This document shows, piece by piece, positions 8,188 to 14,715 of a stretch of 14,715 nt of DNA (its first letter is position 1; each line of letters starts with the position of its first letter). Origin of the DNA: Tritrichomonas foetus (taxonomy: Eukaryota; Parabasalia; Tritrichomonadida; Tritrichomonadidae); NCBI GenBank assembly GCA_001839685.1, contig MLAK01000984.1, forward strand, positions 22,542 through 37,256. Direction: 5' to 3'. The notes under the pieces were generated by a model that was not told the origin of the DNA, did not search any database, and worked only from the letters and a program-made list of their open reading frames with translations. Position numbers and translations under genes: made by a program.

Positions 8188-10191
8188 TTATTTATTTTCA
8201 TCAAGATCGTGATTGAGAAATTCTAAAATTGCAGTTGGTGAACTCTTTTTGATTCTATTTTTACGTCTCCATATGAAATATGTAATAAAAACTATAATCC
8301 AAGCCAAAGGAAATATGATAAATGGAGATAAAAATGCATATTTCCTTTCACAAAGGAGTAGAAATGCGTCAAAACCAATGACAAGACCGCCTATTAATGA
8401 TCCCAACACAATAATAAGATCAACAATTTGAATCCAGTATTCTTTTTCCATACTCAAACCAAGAGATGAAGCACCAATAATCATTGGATAAATGGCTACG
8501 CCGAAATAAAAGAATCCTAGAAAAGGACACCATTCTTCAAAACGGAATTGAATATTTTCATTAATAATAAAATAACCGAAAATAAACATAAATCCAAAAT
8601 AACCTTCAACATCATAAGTAAATATGGGTAAGAAAAGTGCAATTATTATAGAAATAAATAATGAAATACGGAAGGAAAGTGGAAGCGTCATTACTCTAGA
8701 CCTAATTCCTAAAAATCCAGCAAAAATTGAAAGCAAATAATAGAGTAATGAATGATCATTCGTTTCTTTCAGTGTCCATATTAAAAGATTTTCGAGCTTT
8801 AAGCAAGATATAGGAAATGTAATAAATAATGAAAGAGGAATTAGAATTATAAGTCCAATCCATTGATTATGTGCCCAAAGCATATCATCATATAAAAGTT
8901 CTTGTTGTTCTTCAATTTTCATTTTTTCACCAATTAGAAAATCAAAACTTTCTTCTTCTTCACCAATTAATTCAATATGATGTTTTTCATCTTTCAATTT
9001 CAACATATTTAAATTAGCTTCATATAACCAAGCTGTGTCATTATTAATTGGTCGTACTTTATTCAAAGCGATCTCATTTCCATTGATTCTTACTTTCACT
9101 TCTTCATTAGCAAAATTATTAACATAATTATTCACAGAATTAAACTTTAATACTCTAACTTTATGAACCTGATTATTTGTTCTTGATGTTGTTTGATCAA
9201 TTGGAATTGGATAAGTGATAAATGAAAATGAAGGATTATTAATATTAATCCAATGAAAAACATTTTGATCATTGTCACAAGTTACTAATCCACTCATTAA
9301 GTTATAACGAAGATCACTTGCACATATTTCAAAACTATCATTTTTATGATGCATGACCATTCTTTCTTTTCCATGATTGTGCCCACTAATCATCATTTTT
9401 ACTTTATCTTTTTGTAAAATATCAAAAATTCTTTGTGATTCTTTTGAATATGAACTCCAAACGGGACCTTGATAATGAGTAGCCATAATGATATTTTCGT
9501 GATGTTCTTCGATTAATGAATTAATAGTTTGTTCAACTCTATCCATGAATGATGAAGTTGCATGAACATAATAATTCAAAGGAAGTGGAGGAATTGGGAA
9601 AATAATTGGATTTAATAACACAAAAGTGAAATTTCCTACTTTTTGAGTAATGATGTCATATGTATCTCTAATGTTATGTTTTTTTGAAAGCATAGAGTAA
9701 TCAGCATAATAAAAAATAGGCGAATCCTTTGAATATATTCTTGGAATGTCATGGTTTCCAAAAGTTTCGAATATATTTTCGATTTCATTACTAAATTTTT
9801 GTGTAATTGAAGAATAGTTAAGCCAATCCTCTTTAATTTGTTTTGTTTCTTGAATATCAAGAGGGTAAAATGGCAAGTAATAATTATCAACCAAATCACC
9901 TGTGATTAAAACAGTTTTTGGTTGATAAAATGATGCTAAAGTCAATGCTTTCTCAAAATTCTGAATTGTTTCTGGAATGTAATGTGTTATATGTATATCT
10001 GTTAAATGAAAAAAGTAATCAGGATCATATAAATCAGACCAATTATCGATTGTCAGAGATGATGAATATCTTTCTGATGCAAGATGTGGCTGTGTCTTCT
10101 GTTGTGAAATAGAAAATGCCAGCATGATGGTAACATAAATTAGGTACTGAGAAAGTAAATAAGACAAAATACGAATTGAGCAACACGTCAT
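8188..10191 (-). CDS. TMEM62-like calcineurin-type metallophosphatase
   Basis: This minus-strand gene encodes 667 residues. The metallophosphatase fold occupies about 58-330, with the di-metal motifs in order: D-I-H (65-67), GD (98-99), GNHD (145-148), H239 in ATHY, and GHNHG (270-274). All expected ligands are present, so activity is plausible. An N-terminal hydrophobic segment (about 7-28) would act as signal peptide or anchor. A beta-rich lumenal-type region (about 330-430) follows, then a membrane block with about seven hydrophobic stretches between 443 and 640, and a basic C-terminal tail. Length and architecture match the TMEM62 family (human protein about 640 residues), whose substrate is not established. 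The catalytic domain should lie in the ER/secretory lumen or outside the cell. The gene converges on the surface-protein gene with 162 bp between stops and diverges from the CH-domain gene. It ends AAATAAATAA, offering UAAA. No intron is seen. Confidence 0.9.
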   Translation of the reverse strand: MTCCSIRILSYLLSQYLIYVTIMLAFSISQQKTQPHLASERYSSSLTIDNWSDLYDPDYFFHLTDIHITHYIPETIQNFEKALTLASFYQPKTVLITGDLVDNYYLPFYPLDIQETKQIKEDWLNYSSITQKFSNEIENIFETFGNHDIPRIYSKDSPIFYYADYSMLSKKHNIRDTYDIITQKVGNFTFVLLNPIIFPIPPLPLNYYVHATSSFMDRVEQTINSLIEEHHENIIMATHYQGPVWSSYSKESQRIFDILQKDKVKMMISGHNHGKERMVMHHKNDSFEICASDLRYNLMSGLVTCDNDQNVFHWININNPSFSFITYPIPIDQTTSRTNNQVHKVRVLKFNSVNNYVNNFANEEVKVRINGNEIALNKVRPINNDTAWLYEANLNMLKLKDEKHHIELIGEEEESFDFLIGEKMKIEEQQELLYDDMLWAHNQWIGLIILIPLSLFITFPISCLKLENLLIWTLKETNDHSLLYYLLSIFAGFLGIRSRVMTLPLSFRISLFISIIIALFLPIFTYDVEGYFGFMFIFGYFIINENIQFRFEEWCPFLGFFYFGVAIYPMIIGASSLGLSMEKEYWIQIVDLIIVLGSLIGGLVIGFDAFLLLCERKYAFLSPFIIFPLAWIIVFITYFIWRRKNRIKKSSPTAILEFLNHDLDENK

Positions 10192-10271
10192 TTGAAAATT
10201 GACTCTAATTTAACCATCAACCGAAAATTTAACTAAAATGGGCAATTGTTGTAGAAAATGAATAAATCGAA

Positions 10272-10300
10272 TTACCAACTCAGTAATACTAAGCTGGTAA
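10272..10300. repeat. Imperfect hairpin in divergent promoter
   Basis: TTACCAACT (10272-10280) pairs with AGCTGGTAA (10292-10300) with a single mismatch across an 11-nt loop. It lies about 80 bp upstream of the TMEM62-like start codon and may be a dyad binding site; no known motif is recognised. Confidence 0.35.
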
Positions 10301-10396
10301 GTAGTTAAAATCTATTTTATCAAAACTTTTCTAATGAGAAGTGAGCTTGAACTTCAAACTATGATTCGTATATTGAATGACTGATAAAGCAGCTTA

Positions 10397-10418
10397 TTTT
10401 GGATGAATTTTGGATGAA
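10397..10418. repeat. 11-bp exact tandem duplication
   Basis: TTTTGGATGAA occurs twice head to tail, at 10397-10407 and 10408-10418, and the next five bases (TTTTC) begin a third copy. It lies mid-way between the divergent genes and could be a duplicated regulatory word or simple slippage. Confidence 0.6.
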
Positions 10419-10690
10419 TTTTCTTTGTTAGTATTTCAAATATCTTTTACTGCATTCCGAAAGGATTTTACTTGATAAATAAAACAGAGTGCCCGTTTAA
10501 AAATACCGTTTATTGAACCAAATAAGTATTCAATATCACTTCATATTGGTAAGTGTGAGATGAAATCAAATCATATTTTTGGAAATGATCATCATGGCAT
10601 TCGAACTTTTTCAATAAAAATAAATGTTTATAGAATTCAATAAACAACGAAATAATCAGAAAAAATTAATTCAATTAACAAACTAAATAA

Positions 10691-13600
10691 ATGAAAGCCT
10701 CAGCCGAAAATTACGAACCAGTACAAATTAAAGCTTTTTCCAGATGGATGAATTCTGTTCTACAAGTTAGACAAATTCCAGTCAATGATGTTACAACAGA
10801 TCTCGCAGACGGAACAGTGCTAGTAAACCTAGCAGAAGTTCTCACGAACACAAAACAAAGATTTTCACCATCACCTCGTTTTCCAGCTCAAAAAGTTGAA
10901 AATTGCGATACCGCATTAAAAGCGTTCAGTGCCGACGGAGTGAAAATTGTCGGAATTTCTGGAAAAGATATCGTCGACGGAAGTTTAAAATTGACCCTTG
11001 GTCTTATTTGGTCCCTAATTTTGAAATATTCTATTTCATCAGGTGATAATTCAACTGAAGGTGGTGATTCAAACGCCACAAAGAAACTCATTGAATGGGC
11101 AATCAGTGAGACAGAAAAGTACGAAGGTGTTGAAAAATTCAAACCATTGGATTTATCTTTACTTGCATTATTAAATAATTATTTACCAGCAAAAGTTGAT
11201 TTCCAAAACATTGATCAAAGTGATCGAGAAAATAATGCCAAAAAGGCAGTATCAATTTGTGAAGAAGCTGGAATTCCAATCATCCTCGATTGGGAAGATT
11301 TAATTAATGATGTAGATGATAAAACACTCTGCACACAACTTGCAATGATGAAAAATGAGCTCTTCAGACTAAAAGCAGCTTCTGCTGAAAAAGAAGCGGT
11401 TGAAGCCTCTCTCGATGCTGAAAGAGAGAAATCTGCAAACTTGGAATCGAGAATTCGCCAACTTGAAAATGAAATCTCTGAACTACGAAAACAACTAGAA
11501 GAATCTCGTGAAAATGAAGCAGAAGAAAAAAGGAAAAGAGAAGAACTTGAAAAAGAGCTTGAATCATTACGAAATAAACATAATGAGGATGAGATAAAAA
11601 TTTCAGATATTGAAGCTAAACTCGACGAACAAAATAAAAAATTCGAATCAACACAAAACGAATTCCAACTTGAAAAACAAAACCTTGAACAGGAACTTCA
11701 GCAAGAAAAGGAAAAAAGTGATAAACTCGAAAAAGATTTGGACGCTGAAAAGGAAAAAAGGGATAAACTTGAAAAAGATTTGGATGATGAAAAGGAAAAA
11801 AGCGATAAACTCGAAAAAGATTTGAATGATGAAAAGGATAAAAGTGATAAGCTTGAAAAAGATTTGAATGAAGAAAAAAGGAAAAATGGATGTTTGGAAA
11901 AAAGTTTAGAAACTTTAACTTCACAAAATGATGGTGATAAAAATGCAATTATTGAAATGAAAAAACAAAAGGAAGAAGAAATTGAAAACCTGAAAAACAA
12001 ATACGAGGATGAAATAAGGAATCTTAAAAATGAACAAGAGAAACAATTAAATGACAACAATCAAAAACATGAAAATGAATTGAAAGAACTTCGTTCATCT
12101 TTAGAACATCAAGAAAATGAACGGCAAAAAGAAACAAACGAAAAATTCGATGAACTTTCAAAAGAAATAAAGAAGAAGCATGATGAAGAAGTTGAAAAAC
12201 TACAAAAAGAACTCAAATCTAAAAATGAAGAAATTAAAATGAAAAATGACGAATTGAAAAGTGAAAAAGAGAAATCTAATAAAGAAGAGAAATCAAACTT
12301 GAAGCAAATATCGGAATATAAAGATAAAATTGAATCATTTGAAAAAGATAATTCAGAACTGAAATTAAAATTAAATGAACATACTGACAAAGTGAAAGAA
12401 TTAAATGAAAAACTCACTTCAATGAAAAATGAATTAAATAAAGTCAAAAATGAAGCAAAATTGCATCAAAAGGATGCAGAGGACACGAAAAAATTGCTTG
12501 AAGATGAAATTAAAGCACGTGAGAAAACGGATAATGCACTTCTTCAAGAAAGAAATAATGCAGCGAATTCAACTGGTCAACTCAAAAAATTGAAATCTCA
12601 ATATGAAAAGCAATTAAAGGAATTGCAAGCAAAATATGATTCAGAAAAACAAGCAAGAAACAATTTAGAAAATCAAACAAGTAATTTATCTTCTCAATTA
12701 GAAGAAGAAACAAAGACAAAAATAAATCTAGAAAATGAATTAACCAAATTAAAAACAAAATCAAATTCTGACATCTCAAAATTAAAGAAACTTTATCAAG
12801 TTCAAGTTGCCAAATCAAAGAAAGATGCTGAAGAACTTGATCGTTTACGATTGAGCATTAATGAAACCTCAAAAGCTAGTACAAATGATAAAGACAAACT
12901 TGATAAACAAATAAAAGGCTTGAATGAAAAAATTGACGATGAAAGAAAATTGAGACTCGATGCAGATCAAAAATTAAAAGAAGAAGCACTTAAAACAAAT
13001 GCTCTACAGCGTGAAAATAACGATCTCACAAACAATATTAAAGAATTACAAGTGAAAATAGAAGATTTACAAAGAAAATTAACAGAATGTTCGTCTAAAC
13101 ATGCTGAAAAAGATAAATTAATTAAAGAACAAGAAAGAGCTTTGGCTGATACTCAAAACCATCATAAAAAAGAAAAAGTACAAGAACAACGTCAGCTTAG
13201 ACAGAAATTTGAAGAAGAAAAAAGGCAAATTAAAAGGGAATTTTCCGCGAAGTTGAGAGAAGAAGAAAGGAAAAGACAAGAAATTGAAAGAAGTTCTGGT
13301 AATGTTACTCAAAGAATTGAAGATGAACAGAAAAAGAGAGCAGATATAGAAAATGATCTAAAAGATGTTTTCAAAAAACTTCAAGCAGAAAATCTTCGAA
13401 GAAAGAAACTGGAAAAATTGGTCATTGAAATGAAAAAGAAAATCGAACAGCAAAAGAAACTAATTGAAGATCAAAACAAATATAAAGAAGATGAAAGCCA
13501 AAGAAATGCAAATACACAAAAAGCTGAAAACAAAATGAAAGAAGAATTCAATCAAGAAAAAGAGAAATTGAACAGTGAAATTAAAAGACTTGAAGAACAA

Positions 13601-14715
13601 ATTGGTGAATATCAATCAAATTTAAGAAACAAAGAATTTGATCTTTCTGAAGCACGAAGCAAAATCGAAGATCTTGAATTAAAACTTCAAGAAAATGAAT
13701 TTACCAATCGACTTAACTCACCTAAGAAAAATGAAATTTCTCAAGAAAAACTGAATATTGAGAAAAAGAAAAGACAAGAAGCTGAAATGTTACTTTTAGA
13801 AGCCAAACAAAGAATTTCACACCTTGAGCTTGAAAATGAAGATGTTCAAAATGAAAAAGAAAATGCAGTTAAGAGGATTGAAGAAATAAAAAATAATTAT
13901 GAAGAAATTATTGCGAAACTGAAACAACAACTTGCTGAAGAAAAGGCAAAATGTGAAATTTGTGAAAAAGAAGCACAAGTGGCCAATGAAAAAGCTAAAC
14001 ATGAAAGCATAAAAAGACTTACAGCTGAACGATCACGAAAAGAAACCGTTAGTTTGCTTATGAAAGACTTCACACCATCATCATCAATGATCTCCCAATC
14101 CAATACACCGCAAAAGACACCTAATAAGAACACACCAAGTAAGAATAAATACACTCCAAATAAGAATCAAAATACTCCATCCAAGAATAAGAATACCCCA
14201 ATAAAGGATGAATCATCATTTTTAATGAATGCAAGTATTTCACCTGAAAAAATAGAAAAAGATTACCAATCAAGATTATCTGATGCTTTGGAAAAAGCGA
14301 CACGCGAACTAAGTAATGAATTGACTGTTGAAAAGGAAAGAAGAATTAAAAAAGAAAAAGATCTTGCATCAGCCCTTATTCGTGAAGAAAATGAAAGAAA
14401 TTTGAGAATAAAGCTTGAGAAAGAACTGAAAAAAGAAAAAGAACAGCGAAAGATTGTGGATCAAAAAGTTTCTTCATCAAATCAACTCGCAAAGGAAAGT
14501 CAAAGTTCATCAACAATAAGTGAAGCTATTCAAGAAGAAGAGGAAATTAATCAAATCGAAGAAAAAGAAGGGTCTGTTTCTGAAGATGATTTGGTAATTG
14601 AAGAGCAAGAATTTGAAAGTGAAAAACAGTCTGAAATTGAAAAAGGAGAAGAAAACATAATCGAGCAAACATCAGAATCAGAGCAAGAACAGCAACAAGA
14701 AGAAGAACAACAACA
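10691..14715 (+). CDS. Tandem calponin-homology, long coiled-coil protein (3' truncated)
   Basis: The frame opens at ATG 10691 and stays open to the window edge (1,341 codons), so the C-terminus is missing. Residues about 10-113 form a first calponin-homology (CH) domain, with the alpha-actinin-like DLADGTVLVNL and the DIVDGSLKLTLGLIWSLILKY motif ending it. Residues about 127-225 form a second, shorter CH domain. Together they are a spectrin/alpha-actinin type actin-binding module. From about 226 to 1115 the sequence is almost unbroken Lys/Glu-rich coiled coil with Leu/Ile at heptad positions, including four 14-residue repeats (339-394). A Ser/Asn/Thr/Pro break (about 1125-1180) holds six TPxK motifs. 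More coil follows to about 1265, then a Glu/Gln/Ser-rich acidic tail. No EF-hands or spectrin repeats are visible, so this is not ordinary alpha-actinin; cortexillin- or interaptin-like cytoskeletal linkers are closer in layout. A role linking actin to another structure is inferred. No intron or frame break is seen. Confidence 0.9.
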   Translation, partial: MKASAENYEPVQIKAFSRWMNSVLQVRQIPVNDVTTDLADGTVLVNLAEVLTNTKQRFSPSPRFPAQKVENCDTALKAFSADGVKIVGISGKDIVDGSLKLTLGLIWSLILKYSISSGDNSTEGGDSNATKKLIEWAISETEKYEGVEKFKPLDLSLLALLNNYLPAKVDFQNIDQSDRENNAKKAVSICEEAGIPIILDWEDLINDVDDKTLCTQLAMMKNELFRLKAASAEKEAVEASLDAEREKSANLESRIRQLENEISELRKQLEESRENEAEEKRKREELEKELESLRNKHNEDEIKISDIEAKLDEQNKKFESTQNEFQLEKQNLEQELQQEKEKSDKLEKDLDAEKEKRDKLEKDLDDEKEKSDKLEKDLNDEKDKSDKLEKDLNEEKRKNGCLEKSLETLTSQNDGDKNAIIEMKKQKEEEIENLKNKYEDEIRNLKNEQEKQLNDNNQKHENELKELRSSLEHQENERQKETNEKFDELSKEIKKKHDEEVEKLQKELKSKNEEIKMKNDELKSEKEKSNKEEKSNLKQISEYKDKIESFEKDNSELKLKLNEHTDKVKELNEKLTSMKNELNKVKNEAKLHQKDAEDTKKLLEDEIKAREKTDNALLQERNNAANSTGQLKKLKSQYEKQLKELQAKYDSEKQARNNLENQTSNLSSQLEEETKTKINLENELTKLKTKSNSDISKLKKLYQVQVAKSKKDAEELDRLRLSINETSKASTNDKDKLDKQIKGLNEKIDDERKLRLDADQKLKEEALKTNALQRENNDLTNNIKELQVKIEDLQRKLTECSSKHAEKDKLIKEQERALADTQNHHKKEKVQEQRQLRQKFEEEKRQIKREFSAKLREEERKRQEIERSSGNVTQRIEDEQKKRADIENDLKDVFKKLQAENLRRKKLEKLVIEMKKKIEQQKKLIEDQNKYKEDESQRNANTQKAENKMKEEFNQEKEKLNSEIKRLEEQIGEYQSNLRNKEFDLSEARSKIEDLELKLQENEFTNRLNSPKKNEISQEKLNIEKKKRQEAEMLLLEAKQRISHLELENEDVQNEKENAVKRIEEIKNNYEEIIAKLKQQLAEEKAKCEICEKEAQVANEKAKHESIKRLTAERSRKETVSLLMKDFTPSSSMISQSNTPQKTPNKNTPSKNKYTPNKNQNTPSKNKNTPIKDESSFLMNASISPEKIEKDYQSRLSDALEKATRELSNELTVEKERRIKKEKDLASALIREENERNLRIKLEKELKKEKEQRKIVDQKVSSSNQLAKESQSSSTISEAIQEEEEINQIEEKEGSVSEDDLVIEEQEFESEKQSEIEKGEENIIEQTSESEQEQQQEEEQQ
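11705..11872 (+). repeat. Four 42-bp tandem repeats in coiled-coil gene
   Basis: Units start at 11705, 11747, 11789 and 11831, each exactly 42 bp and beginning GAAAAGGA. They encode near-identical 14-residue blocks of the form EKEKSDKLEKDLDA, with changes confined to a few positions. A degenerate fifth unit starts at 11873. Fourteen residues equal two heptads, so the duplications keep coiled-coil register. The high DNA identity suggests recent expansion. Confidence 0.88.
14105..14206 (+). other. Cluster of six TPxK motifs within the coiled-coil protein
   Basis: Residues about 1139-1172 contain six Thr-Pro dipeptides, each followed by any residue and Lys (TPQK, TPNK, TPSK, TPNK, TPSK, TPIK), separated by Asn/Lys. 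Each fits the minimal cyclin-dependent kinase consensus [S/T]PxK. The segment is basic, lacks coil-forming residues and interrupts the coiled coil, so it is probably an exposed flexible hinge. Regulation by phosphorylation is inference. Confidence 0.55.

Larger units (their letters stand above)
10192..10690. promoter_or_regulatory. Divergent intergenic (shared promoter) region
   Basis: These 499 bp separate two diverging start codons, so promoters for both genes must lie here. No ORF is supported. Visible elements are an imperfect 9-bp hairpin at 10272-10300, an exact 11-bp tandem duplication at 10397-10418, and a 6-bp inverted repeat CAATAT/ATATTG at 10531-10536 and 10543-10548. Near-Inr words beginning TCAAT occur upstream of each ATG (TCAATTAAC near 10670; TCAATTTTC on the minus strand just before 10191), but they have A where the consensus has a pyrimidine. 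Confidence 0.45.

Noticed and set aside
11364..14303. Several Phe/Ser/Leu-rich minus-strand frames and one plus-strand frame at 11610-11825
   Set aside because: All lie within the CH-domain coiled-coil gene and are shadows of its Lys/Glu-rich codons.
1..14715. Mobile element, viral or CRISPR content
   Set aside because: No transposase, integrase, polymerase, terminal inverted repeat pair with target duplication, or regularly spaced repeat-spacer array was seen.

Overview
The window looks like nuclear DNA of a parabasalid protist (a trichomonad, Tritrichomonas- or Trichomonas-like). It is very AT-rich, especially between genes. The genes show no introns, and their flanks are short and A/T-dominated. 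One start lies 10 nt after a TCATT element like the trichomonad initiator (Inr). The protein set (DUF4419, secreted histidine acid phosphatase, Pmp-like/Ser-rich single-pass surface protein, TMEM62-like metallophosphatase, CH-domain coiled-coil protein) also fits. The taxon is an inference; no rRNA or other marker is present.

Layout. 1-1811: non-coding, with a large imperfect hairpin (1096-1162), a GC-rich foldable island (1515-1601), an inverted repeat and an Inr-like site. 1812-2903 (+): DUF4419 protein, intact apart from two N bases. 2904-3510: spacer. 3511-4641 (+): histidine acid phosphatase, both active-site motifs present but the frame broken repeatedly, nearly always at homopolymers. 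4642-6240: about 1.6 kb without a supportable gene. 6241-8025 (+): 594-residue surface protein with a beta-helix-like ectodomain, a Pro/Thr and Ser-rich stalk built on an 18-bp minisatellite, one membrane span and a short tail. 8188-10191 (-): TMEM62-like calcineurin-type metallophosphatase with a multi-span membrane C-terminus, convergent with the surface-protein gene. 10192-10690: divergent intergenic region with small repeats. 10691 to the window end (+): the largest gene, a tandem calponin-homology (actin-binding) domain followed by about 1,100 residues of coiled coil. It is open at the right edge, with a 4 x 42-bp repeat and a cluster of six TPxK motifs.

The genes do not form an obvious pathway; the arrangement is that of independently transcribed protist genes. 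Three encode predicted secreted or membrane proteins (phosphatase, surface protein, TMEM62-like enzyme) and one a cytoskeletal protein. I found no mobile element, CRISPR array, tRNA or rRNA. The observations most worth checking are the homopolymer-linked breakage of the phosphatase, the repeat-encoded Ser stalk, the TPxK cluster in the CH-domain protein and the GC-rich foldable island upstream of the DUF4419 gene.
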